Origin: Axinella damicornis
Taxonomy: Eukaryota; Porifera; Demospongiae; Axinellida; Axinellidae
Length of the DNA: 64,000 nt
NCBI GenBank assembly: GCA_963931865.1
Contig: OZ007507.1
Location: 4,370,077-4,434,076, forward strand
Direction of reading: 5' to 3'
Positions 11,701 to 23,389 of this stretch are shown here, in pieces. The position numbers and the translations under genes are program-made. Every line of letters starts with the position of its first letter. The stretch's first letter is position 1. Below the pieces are notes generated by a model. It had not been told where the DNA came from, made no database searches, and saw only the letters and a list, made by a program, of their open reading frames with translations.

Positions 11701-14700
11701 CCTGGGCTGCATGGACTATCAGGATGATGCCAAAGGCCACGCCCAGACCCGAGACTCCGCCCTCACCAAAACCATTGCCAAGGTTTGGGAATATAGAGTA
11801 GCACCATGCCACCAGTTTGCTGAAGTCAGCACCAATTAATCCAGTATGTATGAAATATGCTCTTTTCCATGAATCCCAGTACAAATATTTTGCTGATGAC
11901 GTGCAGTTTGGTTATATAGGTAGTTTGTAAATGAGAGCAAGGAAGGAGGTGGTGTAGCCTGTGAGAGTATAGTACTTCCATTTAGGGACTTGCAGTCAGT
12001 TGCAGAGGGAGTGAGGATGATGTAAAGGTAGTGGAATGGGGAAGACTTCCCAGTTTGGTGATGTAACTAGCCTGTGATGTAGAGGATTTCCTGTTGCTAT
12101 GTACATGACTTCCAGGTATCACTGTTTTTGGATACAGTAAGTATGCACTTGGCAACCACATTTACCACACGGGGGTCTGGAGTACAGATTTCTTATGGAT
12201 GGCTTCCACCCACATTCATAGATATGTTCCCTTCCTTCATTCCTCCTTCCCCCTTCATTCCCTCCCTTCCTCCCTCCCTCCCTCGCTCGCTCCTACCTTC
12301 CATCCCTCCCTCCCTCCCTTCCTGCCTCCCTCGCTCGGTCCCTCCTTCCCTCCCTCACTCGGTCCCTCCCTCCTTCCCTCCCTCCCTCCCTCCCTCCCTC
12401 CCTCCCTCCCTCCCTCCCTCCCTCCCTCCCTCCCTCCCTCCCCCTTCCCTTCCCTCCCTCCCTCCCTCCCTCCCTCCCTCCCTCCCTCCCTCCCTCCCTC
12501 CCTCCCTCCCTCCCTCCCTCCCTCCCCCTTCCCTTCCCTCCCTCCCTCCCTCCCTCCCTCCCTCCCTCCCTCCCTCCCTCCCTCCCTCCCTCCCTCCCTC
12601 CCTCCCTCCCTCCCTCCCTCCCTCCCTCCCCCCCTCCCTCCCTCCCTCCCTCCCTCCCTCCCCCTCTCTCCCTCCTCCCTCCCTCCTTTCCTCCCTCAGT
12701 TGCTGTCAGTCTCACCTGAGAAACTGAGAGTGGCACTAACCCACCGCTCCATTGAGACTCAACGGGAGAAGGTGATGTCACCCCTCTCTATCGAGCAGGC
12801 CCAGTACGCCAGAGACGCTCTTGCAAAGGCCATCTATGAGCGACTCTTCCGCTGGCTGGTCAGCAGGTTGAATGCTTCCCTCCAAAGCAAGGTTAGGAGG
12901 GAACGGGGCCCGAGATTTCATCTTGGGGAGATGGACGTGTACCTAGTTAGTCAACATGGGGTTGCTTGGTGGGCTAGTGGTTAAAGCACTGGACTCACTG
13001 TAGACCTAGGTTCTGGCCTCACTGTGCAACAGGTATTTTTTATACCACGCAACGGTGGTTCGTTTTGCTGTCATTTTATCTACTTCGTATGATCCGTGTT
13101 TTGGCTCATCCCTTTTCAAAATCACACATTGCATTATCAGCTGCACTAGTATACTGCAATGCCAGCACTGTACTGAGGCGCAACACAAGGCGTGTGGGGT
13201 AAGAATTCCAAGAATGCACTCTAGTTCTCTGGTGCACTCCGGGCTAACCCAAGAATCAAGAGGAAATGTTATGCCTCCATATTCTTCGGAGGTGACACTA
13301 AAGCTTTTGGTCCCAGGGGACCTGGTTTAAATGGCTCAGCTCCTCGTTAGCCAAATAAACCCCTCAGGGGTATAGAAGTCAATGGTGTGTTGGCCAAAGT
13401 TTTAGTGGTGAAGGGAAGGGGAGGATTGGAATTTGTGGTCAAACCTTTACAACAAACATGCATGTATATGGACAATACCTGAAGTCCACCTAGTTGCTGG
13501 CTATCACAATGCATCAACCCCTCCCAGATGCAGCTGCAAGCTAAACTGAGAGATACTACAACCCTTGTTTGTGCACCTGACTTCCATAAACCTTCATAGA
13601 CCTGAAACCACACATAATATATGCACTCACTGAACATCCCATGTCAGCAAGTTAATCTGTCACAGTGGTTAAGGGGTTAAAGTTGGTTTACCGTAATCAA
13701 AAATTTGGTGGTTAGAGGGTTAAGTCAGTGGGGTTAGGCTTCTAGCTCCCAAACTCCACAACCTATTCTGTTGAGTCTGCACTTGCAGAAAAAAGGAAAG
13801 AAAATAGCAAGTCCTGCTTACAAAGCCAATCCTCGAACCCACATGCAAACCCACATGCTTCTGGGTTGGAGGCAATTGCAGGGATTAGTCTATCCTGTGT
13901 TTGTATGTGCTCTATTGGGGCTTGCAGACCTTCACCTTCATTCCTAAATGGAGTCCTTGAACCCTCCTTCCTTCCCCGCAGAGCAAGACCAACAAGAGTT
14001 TGATAGGACTTCTGGACATCTACGGATTTGAGATTTTCAAGAGCAACAGTTTTGAGCAGTTCTGCATCAACTACTGCAACGAGAAGCTACAGCAGCTGTT
14101 CCTTGAGCTGACCCTGAAGTCCGAGCAGGAGGAGTACCAGAAGGAGGGGATCGAGGTGAGGAGGAGTCACTCAGCTAGCTGCTGTAACGGTAGTCGGACA
14201 CGCTTTGGTCGCATGTTTAGATGGACACAAACTTTCAACATCAAATGCTGCAATTCTCAAGGGACTCTGCAGTTTAAGTCCAGGGTCCTATTTTTAGAGT
14301 CCACATAATTAGTAGCTCTCCTGATTTACTAGACTATTTTTAATGTTTCCTTGCAGTGGGAACCAGTGGAATATTTTGATAACAAGGTCATCTGTGACCT
14401 GGTCGAGGAGAAGCACAAAGGGATCATTTCTGTCCTGGTCAGTGCACACAGTATACTACAGATTTGTATTGTCCTATATGACAAATGTGTAGTCTGAACT
14501 TGTGCCAATTTTTGTCCTGGCCTTTAGGACGAGGAGTGTCTTCGTCCTGGTGACGTCAGTGACCAAACCTTTCTGGTGAAACTGATCCAGACCATCGGCC
14601 AGCACAAACACTTCATCACGTGAGTGCTTGTGGCTATGTTGCATCTACATCCCTCACACCCTTTCTTCTCCCTCCCCTTTCTCCCTCTCTTCCTCTCTCC

Positions 14701-15883
14701 TTCATTCCTCTCCATCTCCTTCCCGGGACCCTTCTCTCCCTCATCTTCCTCCATCCTCAAATACCTCTTCTCCCCCCTCCTTCCTCTCCTTTCCTCTATA
14801 CCCTTTTCTCCATTCCTTCTTTCTCACCTCCCTCCCCTCTCTCCTCCTTTCCCTTCGCCCTCCCTGTCTTCCTCCACCTCCCCCCCTCCTATTCTCTAAC
14901 TCAATCCACAGCCATGAGATGCTGGATTATGAGGGACGTAAGACCATTGACCGGGACCAGTTCCGCCTCCTCCACTATGCCGGAGATGTCACCTACACCG
15001 TCACAGGTGCAGCATAGTTTAATCTCCTACCCAACGTGTACAGTGCATGAATTCCTCCAGCTAGCCACTTCCTTGCATTAGATTTTGCATGAATCTTGCA
15101 AGAATATTGCTCGTGCATCACGTACCAGTCTTCCAAGAAATACATGTACAAATCTTGCAATACTTTCTTGAAAGACTGTCATGAAAAAGATTCTTCCACT
15201 ACACTGTCTTGCGAGACCGGCTACACTGTCACTGGTGCAGCATAGTAAATAAGCTGACCAGTGGCAGTGTAGGTGTCCCAGGGCAATTGTGTGAATCACT
15301 CCACTGTTGATTGTCTATCCATGTAGGATTTGTGGACAAAAACAATGACCTCCTGTACCGCAGCTCAAAAGAGGTACGAATTTGATGGAGTAGTTTGTCT
15401 AATTTGCCAAGCAAAAGTTTCTGCCCTCAGCTCATTATCTGCTATTCTTTGTTTTCCCAGGCCGTAGGTTCGAGCACCAGCTCCATTGTCAGAGATATGT
15501 TCCCACAGAGCGAGCTCCAGTCTCAGAAACGACCTCCAACTGTACGTTGACTGTCATTGTTTGAGATGATGCACCTCTGACTTGCTGGTCGTAGTGATGG
15601 CTGTGCTTCCCACACCCCCACATTACACACACACACACTCACACTCACACACGCACACACTCTACACCAGGCTGGGACGCAATTCAAAACCAGTCTGGCA
15701 GAGCTGATGGTCATTCTCATGTCCAAGGAGCCCTCCTACGTCCGCTGCATCAAACCCAACGACTACAAGCAGCCAAGTGAGTGTAGGAAAAGTCTTCTGT
15801 CATGAGTCAGTTCGTATTTCTAACGTCTTCACTTGTCACCTGAAACCTAATTACAATGCCATCTTATTATTCAGCCGCCCCCC

Positions 15884-15929
<46 letters not shown>

Positions 15930-18900
15930 ACACACACTCTTCTTCCCTTCACAGATGCGTTTGACGAGCGTATCATCCGCCACCAGGTGAAGTACCTGGG
16001 GCTGATGGAGAACTTGAGGGTACGGAGGGCCGGGTTCTGCTACCGGAGGCAGTTCCAGATCTTCCTAGAGAGGTGAGCAGCTGTTAGACCCTGGATGAGC
16101 TCGCCCCTCCGTGTGACAGCTTGCGATCAAAAACTGGAGGTGTGGAAGGCCTGGGAACGAGGCTAATGCGACTACCGTGACAAGCTGCACCCTCAATGTC
16201 ACAAATGCTTGGAGGGCCAAGCCCAATCTAGTAGACTAGTAAGACTGGGTATGCTGGTTCCAGGGTCTAACAGGCCTGCATGGGAATGAGGCTACCCTGA
16301 CACTTCCAGTATGGAAGCGATCAAAAATGGGAAGGCCTGGGAACGAGGCTAAGTCGCATCCCAAGGCTGTTTCACCCTTGAAACAGGGTGTGCAGTACGT
16401 GTTACTAGTCCACTGCATTGAGCTCGGCCTTCCATGCGTATGTGACATTGAGGGTACAGCTTGTCAGGGCTAACTACCCTGATTCCCAAGGCCTTCTACA
16501 CGTACAGTTCGTACCGTAAGTGATCATAAACTGAAGCCTTGGAATGAGGCTATGTCAGACACTTCCTGATGTCAGCTCTGTGATGCTACTCTTCCTCAGG
16601 TACAAGTCACTTTGCCCTGCCACATGGCCCCATTGGGAAGGTATGCTTGTTTATGTGTTGAAAAAAAAATTACACACAAAGTGATCCAAGCATTGCAACA
16701 GACCTGACCCCCACCCACACATTCGCATGCTGTACGCTCCCTCAGGCAACCCTCGTGATGGAGTACAGACACTCTGTAGGCATCTGGGCTATACCAGCAC
16801 GCAGTACAAAACTGGAAAGTAGGTTCACATACACACATACACACACACAAAACACACAATTAAACACAAAGGGATGTCTCTGTCCTCTCTCCTTCCTTCC
16901 TAGAACAAAGATTTTCATCCGGTTCCCCAAGACCCTCTTCGACACAGAGGATCTCTTCCAGGAGAAGAAGAATGACCTTGGTGAGTGAGCTATTGTGAGA
17001 GAGCTATGGTGTGAGAGAACTACGGTGTGAGTGTGGTGGCAGATGAGTGCAACAAGTGAGAAAACTTGTCAACATACTTTATGTGATGCAATGTACGCAC
17101 TACTCCCACAGTGACGACCATCAGTGCAAAGTGGCGGATGTATGCCCAGAGAAAGAGGTACCGGAATCTGAGATGGGCTGGTGAGTTAGTCTGAGTAGAG
17201 CATCAGCTAACTGATGCACAGTGCACAGTTGCACACACACCCACTCCCCGTTCCCTCTTCCCCACACCCACTCCACCCTCTTCCGTGACCACTTCATCAT
17301 CTTCCCTTCACCTTCTCCATCCTCTTTCCCACACCCTCTCCACCACAATCACTCCACCCTCTTCACAGCCACTTTGTTTGCCACTCACTGGAAAAGACTG
17401 ACTGTTCAGCGCTACGTCCGTAGATACAGGGCAGCAGTTATCATTGTCAGAAGGTTCGCTTCTCCCCTCCTTTTCTTTCCTCCCTCCAGTCCCCTCCCTC
17501 AACTCTATCTTCCTCCTACCCTCCCTTCTCCCCCTACCTCCTCTCCCTTCCTCCCCCCTCCCTTTTCCCTCCCTCCTCTCTCCTCTCCCCTCCCTCCCTC
17601 CCCCCTCCCTCCTCTCCCCTCCCTCCTCTCCCCTCCCTCCTCTCCCCTCCCCTCCCCTCCCCTCCCCTCCCCTCCCCTCCCTCCTCTCCCCTCCCTCCTC
17701 TCCCCTCCCCTCCCCTCCCTCCTCTCCCCCCCTCCCTCCTCTCCCCTCCCCCCTCTCCCCTCCCTCCTCTCCCCTCCCTCCCCTCCCTTCCCCTCCCCTC
17801 CCCTCCCCTCCCTCCTCTCCCCTCCCTCCTCTCCCCTCCCTCTAATGCCAGTGTATTCTTTCATTACTGCATGTACGGTATGACAGCTCATGTGTATCCT
17901 TGCTCGTATGAAGGTTCATCTCTGGGTTTATGCACCGCCATAAACCGAAGTGTCCAGAAAACATCTATGTGAGTGCAGTAAAGAGATATCAAGTGTTCTA
18001 GTAGGGAAGATACGTTTTATTTCTCCTTCTCCTGTCTTATAGTTCCTGGACTTTGTTCGAGTGAACTTTATTGTGAAGCTGTCGCAGAACCTGCCCCCAA
18101 GACTCGTTGGACTTGACGACAAGTGGCCCCACCCCCCAGTCGCACTCACTCAGGTACACATTGCTGTAGGGCCTTAACTTCTGCTTGAGACATACAGATA
18201 CCATTGTGTCTCTTCTCCCCTTCCCCCTCTCCCCTCCCTTCTCCCCTCTCCCCTCTCCCCTTTCTCCTCTCCCCCTCACACAGGCCTCCAACCAGCTGAG
18301 AGAAATATACAGGCTGCACCTGGCCGGGAAGTTCATGAAGAGACTCACCCCAGAGGATAGGACACAGGTGTGTTGAGTTTTGTAGAAATGCAATGGTATA
18401 TTGAGGCTAATCCTACATCTACAATATAATAGTTCTATACTACACGGTACGCATTAATCTGATATACCACTTGGTAGCCTCGTTCCCAGGCCTCAGGCTA
18501 ACCACTTGGTTAACCAATCAGATTGGTATTACACTTTTTTCTCAAGGTACTGCTGTAATAGACAGTATGCTGAGTTATGCAATAGTATACTGAGACAGTA
18601 ATACAGTTTACTGAGACAGTATACTGAGTTATGCAATAGTATACTGAGACAGCATTGAGTATACTGAGAGAAATAATTATGCAATAGTACTATGAGTTAT
18701 GCAATACTTTATTGTGTCATCCACACTAGAGTACTTGCGTATCACTGAATGCCTGTATTCTACAGTTCACTCTGAAATTGGCAGCCAGCAATCTCTTCAG
18801 AGGCAAGAAGGAGAGCTATGCTGCTAGTATTCCTCGACCCTTCATCACCTCACACCTCTGTAAGCCACAACCGGCCATACGTGTATCTGCATCACAGAAC

Positions 18901-19354
18901 ATTCAAGGATGTGTGTGTTTGCTCTTATTGCAGCTCGGGAAGACATGAGGTTGAAACAGGCCCATTTCGACCCCAAGTTCCCTGATGCAGGAGAACATAA
19001 GGCATGTACATACATATACCATTATACTACCCGAGATATTCCCAGGCACCCTGGCCTGATTCCCAGACACCCTGGCCTGATTCCCAGGTAGCTTTAGTCT
19101 CATTCCTAGGTATGTGCGTTCACAACGGTGGTAAAGTAGGAACAGGGAACTACATGTAGAAGTTTGAACCGCAAATGAGGAAACAGGAACACAAAACAGA
19201 AGCAAAAAGGGACCCCAGGTGGTGTGGGTGCCACTCCAGGATCGGACCTCTCAGGTCAGCGCCCCAAACATGCCCGCCTGGGCAGCCTGCAGTGTGTCGG
19301 ACTCCGGGGACTGCAGAGAATATCAGCATTTAGGGGGGATGAGTGTGTGTGTGT

Positions 19355-19400
<46 letters not shown>

Positions 19401-19758
19401 AGAACCAAAGATACTTTTCATCCTTCAGTTCTTTTCTCCACTTCTAATTTCCTTGTTCCTTATTTTAGTGCCTCCGCACAGATCCATTGATTAGTGGCTT
19501 GTGTTTGTGTGTGTTTCTGCAGTTCTCCCTGCGATGTTTCAAGTACGACAGACATGGCTACAAGGCCAGGCAGCGGGTGTTCCTCATCACTAAGAAGGTA
19601 GGCTGGAACTAGCCTCATTCCCATGTGGCCTGGGAACGAGGCTAGGCTGGTCCCAGATGATAGTCTATGAAATTAGCATGACACTAAATGTACTGCTTCG
19701 ATAGGATATTCTACACTTGTACATACGTATATAGTTGTACTAGTCTTACAATGTTCTT

Positions 19759-19818
<60 letters not shown>

Positions 19819-21527
19819 TAGGAGTGTTTCCTGCTGGATGTTAATGGAATGAAATTCAAGGAGCGCTTCCCATTTGGAGACATCCAGCAGGTCTGTGTGA
19901 GCTCCCTCGCCGATGGATTGGTGGTCATACGGCTGCCAACTGATGGCCCAGAGGGCAGGGTGAGTAGAAGAACACAGGTCTTCTGCATCTATAGTTCTGA
20001 TGTTGCTACTGACTCTAAGCAATACACTAGTCTCGGTCCCAGACCCAAACCAACCCCAGCGTGGATCGCTTCTTGTATCATGCACGTTTTTGGTCTGTGG
20101 CTGAGACTATATATATATCAATACACATGAGACACTATTAATGCCTGCTTGCATAATTATGTTTCTGGAGCTGTTTTTTTTAGCCCAGTGTTGTACAGTA
20201 CCAATGAGGCCCAACCAGCTGTAAAAAGAATCGCATAAGCATCCATTTTAATGTGGAGCCTGTTTCTAGTACTTGCCTCGTAATCTTTCAGCAAGAACCA
20301 TTGTCCTGCAGGGTGACCTGATCCTGGAGACTGACAAGCTCATAGAGTTTGTCATCAAGCTCACTCTGTACGCCAACAAGATGGACAAAGTCGAGATCAA
20401 CTCCTCAGGAACGTAAGTTTCCAGCAATGATGAAACTCGCCACACAAACTGTTACCTCTACCGCTAAGAGCTGATATGACTGCAAGCTGTGTTCTCCTAT
20501 CATAGGATTGTGCACCATCTTCCAAAGGACAAGAGCGGCACCATCAGCATACAGAAGGGGTACGTGCTGCTGGACTGCCTCTGTAGCTAGAAGGGCTCCA
20601 ATGAACAGATTGCAACTAAGTAATCTGTATACGACCTACATAGCCTCGTTCCCTCAGTGTTTGTCACTTGCAGTAGCCTCACTCCCAGTCCTTCTCACCC
20701 TAGCGTTTAGGCGAGAAGGACTGGGAACGACACTATATGTGACCACCTTCAAAAATTCGGTACTAGCTTTGTTGAATGTTCCCAGGCCTTCTACACCTTA
20801 TTGCTTACAGTATACGAAATATTGTAAGCGATCAAAACTAGAGGTGTATATAGAAGGCCTGGGAATGACGCTAATTCAGCACATCGTACATCACACATTG
20901 ATGGCAGTGTCTGAGTTATAGTACATGTAGTAAGTCGCATCACAAACAATGGATTCCTGCCTGCCTGAATGCAACTGCGCATGCGTGCAGCTGTTTTGGT
21001 CCTCGTCAATGCAGTGTAGCACTGAACTGACCAGCACCCAGCAGTTCCGATAATCACACGGGCTTTTATTGATGCATCACGCTCAAAACATAGGCTAACT
21101 ATAGCCTCATTCCCAGGCTCCTCCCCAGCCACATACAGTATGCAAAAAAAGCTGGGGAGGAGCCTGGGAACAAGGCTATGCTAACTACAAGTCATGGATA
21201 AGCTATCAATACGTTCTGGGAGGGGAGGGGAGAGTGGGAACTTTCCTTAGATAACCACAAACAGGCTGGAAAGCTGATAGCCACATGTCCAGGTGGGGAT
21301 ACTGTAGCCTCATTCCCAGGCCCTGTCTCAGGCCTGGGAACGAGGCTGCTACACATTGGCACTGAAATTTTACTGCTAAGAATATCTCTTGCATTTATAG
21401 GGATGTTGCGTTCATTGGGAAGGGAAAGACAGGCGATCTCGAAGTTGTAAGTCCAACTATTATGTATTTAATTATGTTTGTTACTTTACTGTTCATCGTT
21501 ACTTTGCAGGTTGCGACAGCGCCTTAG
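5798..21527 (+). CDS. MYO1C: Class-I unconventional myosin, MYO1C/MYO1H type, complete
   Basis: A complete gene of 33 exons summing to 3108 nt (1035 aa plus stop): 5798-5941, 7846-7961, 8769-8863, 10678-10781, 10847-10927, 11203-11382, 11496-11594, 11669-11782, 12700-12891, 13982-14155, 14357-14437, 14528-14619, 14912-15006, 15327-15373, 15461-15541, 15671-15776, 15955-16072, 16600-16640, 16746-16818, 16904-16980, 17112-17180, 17369-17453, 17914-17968, 18043-18153, 18284-18367, 18766-18859, 18934-19001, 19523-19597, 19822-19959, 20312-20412, 20506-20559, 21401-21446, 21510-21527. The motor has P-loop GESGAGKT (exon 3), switch [10 protein letters not shown] (exon 5), switch II DIYGFE (exon 10) and FVDKNND (exon 14). 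The short N-terminus [19 protein letters not shown] is MYO1C-like. A neck of three degenerate IQ-like segments (exons 21-23) leads into a TH1/PH tail with KYDRHGYKA (exon 28), which in this class binds phosphoinositides. There is no SH3 domain. It is expected to be a membrane-linked actin motor. The 27th intron uses a GC donor. Confidence 0.97.
7643..7678. mobile_element. Minimal foldback MITE (36 bp)
   Basis: Essentially two terminal inverted repeats back to back (TAGCCTCGTTCCCAGGC and its complement) in myosin intron 1, flanked by CATCCACACA on both sides. Confidence 0.85.
7699..7783. mobile_element. Foldback MITE, TAGCCTCG family
   Basis: 85 bp with inverted repeats extending through GGCTCCTCCCCAGCTTTTTG, just upstream of myosin exon 2. 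No clear target duplication. Confidence 0.85.
8330..8765. repeat. Polypyrimidine (CCCCT)n tract before myosin exon 3
   Basis: About 430 bp of almost pure C/T on the plus strand, running into the acceptor at 8767. It acts at least formally as the polypyrimidine tract and gives spurious Pro/Ser ORFs in several frames. Confidence 0.9.
9203..9273. mobile_element. Foldback MITE, TAGCCTCG family
   Basis: 71-bp foldback in myosin intron 3 sharing the CTCCTCCC(C/G)GGCTTTTTG arm with the 7699 copy. The right terminus is decayed (AACAAGCACTA). Confidence 0.75.
9495..9529. mobile_element. Short foldback MITE relic
   Basis: TAGCCTTGTTCCCAT...GTGAACGAGGCTA in myosin intron 3, followed within 10 bp by a second solo left terminus at about 9538. 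Confidence 0.65.
10203..10610. repeat. 22-bp tandem array derived from a MITE terminus
   Basis: About 16 copies of CTAGTGGTGGCCTGGGACGAGG with T/G and A/G variants (TTGTGG, GGAATGAGG). The unit contains the right terminus (CCTGGGAACGAGGCTA) of the foldback family, so the array probably arose by tandem amplification of an element end. It lies just before myosin exon 4. Confidence 0.85.
12236..12695. repeat. (CCCT)n microsatellite, myosin intron 8
   Basis: About 450 bp of CCTC/CCCT repeats with two CCCCTTCCCTTCC interruptions, ending at the acceptor of exon 9 (12700). ORFs here are Pro/Ser/Leu repeats of no coding value upstream of 12700. Confidence 0.95.
12955..13345 (+). mobile_element. Probable tRNA-derived SINE in myosin intron 9
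   Basis: GGGCTAGTGGTTAAAGC at about 12972 fits a Pol III box A, and CTAGGTTCTGGCC about 35 bp on is a decayed box B. About 250 bp further, CTTCGGAGGTGACACTAAAG and GGTCCC resemble a central block shared by many invertebrate SINEs. The 3' boundary is unclear. The assignment rests on motif similarity only. Confidence 0.45.
15880..15938. repeat. Compound (C)n(CA)n microsatellite
   Basis: About 30 C followed by about 11 CA, ending 16 bp before the acceptor of myosin exon 17 (15955). Confidence 0.97.
16130..16560. repeat. Cluster of MITE terminal fragments, myosin intron 17
   Basis: Several GGCCTGGGAACGAGGCTA-like ends (16147, 16270, 16335, 16540) alternate with CGATCAAAAACTGGAGG and GTAAGCGATCA arm segments. 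This suggests overlapping, rearranged foldback copies. Confidence 0.6.
17460..17850. repeat. CT-rich (CCCCTCCCT)n tract, myosin intron 22
   Basis: About 390 bp of C/T-only sequence between exons 22 and 23. No exon signal. Confidence 0.9.
19340..19398. repeat. Compound (GT)n(G)n microsatellite
   Basis: About ten GT units followed by about 30 G, the reverse complement of the (C)n(CA)n type, in the intron that begins with the GC donor. Confidence 0.97.
19610..19644. mobile_element. Minimal foldback MITE with 9-bp flanking repeat
   Basis: 35 bp, TAGCCTCATTCCCATG...GGCCTGGGAACGAGGCTA, flanked by GGCTGGAAC and GGCTGGTCC, 13 bp downstream of the exon 28 donor. Confidence 0.85.
19761..19816. repeat. 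(CA)n microsatellite before myosin exon 29
   Basis: About 28 CA units ending 6 bp before the acceptor at 19820; it replaces a normal polypyrimidine tract. Confidence 0.97.
20641..20735. mobile_element. Foldback MITE, CTTCTCACC arm
   Basis: 95-bp foldback in the intron before exon 32, with CCAGTCCTTCTCACCCTAGCG and its complement as inner arms. The right end is CACTA. Confidence 0.75.
20764..20873. mobile_element. Foldback MITE, CTTCTACACC arm
   Basis: 110 bp; inner arms GGCCTTCTACACCT and AGGTGTATATAGAAGGCC around the GATCAAAACTAGAGG core. It lies in tandem with the 20641 copy. Confidence 0.75.
21102..21178. mobile_element. Foldback MITE, TAGCCTCG family
   Basis: 77 bp with the CTCCTCCCCAGC arm also present at 7699 and 9203. 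GCTAACTA flanks both ends. Confidence 0.82.
21305..21347. mobile_element. Minimal foldback MITE
   Basis: 43 bp, TAGCCTCATTCCCAGGCC...GGCCTGGGAACGAGGCT, 54 bp upstream of myosin exon 32. Confidence 0.75.
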
Positions 21528-21811
21528 GAATACCCTTTGTAGAGCATCCCAAGCAATATGTGTACCCAGCTTTAACTGCCAGATATATCCATAAACTTTT
21601 AGCTAGGATGTGCAGTGCTATTTCATTTCACTCCAGAATTATTGTAGCTTAGGTAGGTAGATTAATTGTCAATAATATTATTATTGTATAGAATCTGATA
21701 TTCTTTTGATTATAAAAATTTGTAGCCTTGCATGGCTACAGTGTTAATTTGTAGCAAAGTGCACGCTCATGCAGCCGTCATGCATGCAATTGAGTTATAC
21801 CACTACCTAGC

Positions 21812-21860
21812 TAGCCTCGTTCCCATGCAGGCCTGAGACGGGGGGCTGGGAACGAGGCTA
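21812..21860. mobile_element. Foldback MITE, TAGCCTCG family
   Basis: 49 bp in the myosin 3' flank; left end TAGCCTCGTTCCCATGCAGG, right end CTGGGAACGAGGCTA. Confidence 0.75.
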
Positions 21861-22469
21861 ACTACTACCAGATACATGCAAAAGACCTGTACCTATTGTT
21901 GAAACATCAACAGGCTGTATGTACATAGTCTGGGTACGAGACCATGCAGAGTTGGATATGAAAAGCAAGCCGAATTTGCGTGCATACATTTAGGCGGTAC
22001 ACTTAATGTATAATATTATATACATGGTCTGGGAATGAGACCAAAGTTCATGGATGCTATTCTTGGAATGGGACCAGAGTTCATGCTTATGAAAAGCATG
22101 CCTGCAGGCTCTGTTCTTGGATTGAGACCCGAGTTGATAATTATGTAAAGCATGCCCCATTGTCCAGAACTATATTATGTGCCCAATATTCCAAGTCTCA
22201 CTCAGGTACCGTCTGTCAAACCTAGGAAGAGGGCAGAAATACATATCCCAACCCGAGCTCTAGTTCTTTCTAGTGTGTTTGGTCACTTTCATACACACAG
22301 CTGTGACTGTCATTGAGTCTCTACATGTAGTTTGGTCACTACTTTTGAGGCTATCAATGTGTGATACTGGACCAAATTCTATGGGTTACGGCTGACACAA
22401 TCATGTAAATAATAATCCAGAATAGCTAAATACCCAGACAGCTGTGATGTAATATTACTCAGCTGTGTG

Positions 22470-23010
22470 TGTCACCAGGAGCTTGAGCCACCAGAGGCTC
22501 ATAAGCTCCTGGTGACACACACTGTTACAGTGGTTGACTGGTTGTGGTCACATGGATAGGGTAAGCTCCAGGTGACACACAGTGGTTGTGGTCACAAGAA
22601 TAGGATAAGCTCCTGGTAACACACATTGTTACAGTGGGTGTGGTCACATGAATAGGATAAGCTCCTGGTAACACACATTGGTTGTGGTCACAAGAATAGG
22701 GTAAGCTCCTGCTGAGTGCTGACACACATTGTTACAGTGGGTGTGGTCACATGAATAGGGTAAGCTCCTGGTGACCACACATTGTTACAGTGGGTGTGGT
22801 CACATGAATAGGGTAAGCTCCTGGTGACCACACATTGTTACAGTGGTTGCAGTCACATGGATAGGGTAAACTCCAGGTGACACACATTATTACAAGTGGT
22901 TGTGGTCACATGAATAGGGTAAGCTCCTGGTGACACACATTATGGGTATGGTCACATGAATAGGGTAAGCTCCTGGTGACACACATTGTTACAGTGGTTG
23001 TGGTCACAGG
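22470..23010. repeat. 53-bp minisatellite
   Basis: About ten units of about 42-62 bp around GTCACATGAATAGGGTAAGC and CTCCTGGTGACACACATTGT. The first unit lies next to an inverted copy of CAGGAGCTT (22478-22510). Confidence 0.9.
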
Positions 23011-23389
23011 GACTACGCACAAATCAAATGAATCGTTCCCACTTAACATGAAAAAACCATCATCACACAACAGCAGTATTATAATCATATTGCAATGGAC
23101 CTTATCAACGCCATTACGCAATGCATCTTTATAAAAATATATGCTTGAAAACTGGCCAGAAACTGTGATGTATAATATCCACATTCATGTGTATTGGTCA
23201 AAATTAATGTGTACAGAAATCGTCATACTTCATACATAGCATGCTTGAGTATGGTGCTGTGGTTCGATCATTGGTGAAGGTGAGTGAGTGTGTGGATTGC
23301 AGCTAATCTGTGGACACAATGGAAAAGCGCAAGAAGCAATAATTGAAGGGGTACACTTTGCACAGTAATCTATTTTGTCTTCAAATTAC

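Larger units (their letters stand above)
21528..23389. other. Tail-to-tail intergenic spacer (myosin / 1651-aa gene)
   Basis: 1862 bp between two converging stops. It holds a foldback MITE (21812-21860), the 53-bp minisatellite (22470-23010) and otherwise AT-rich unique sequence. No coding or RNA gene is recognised, and no clear AATAAA signal is seen for either gene. Confidence 0.7.

Noticed and set aside
12128..12984. Long Pro/Ser/Leu repeat ORFs
   Set aside because: Translation of a (CCCT)n microsatellite; only 12700-12891 is a true myosin exon.
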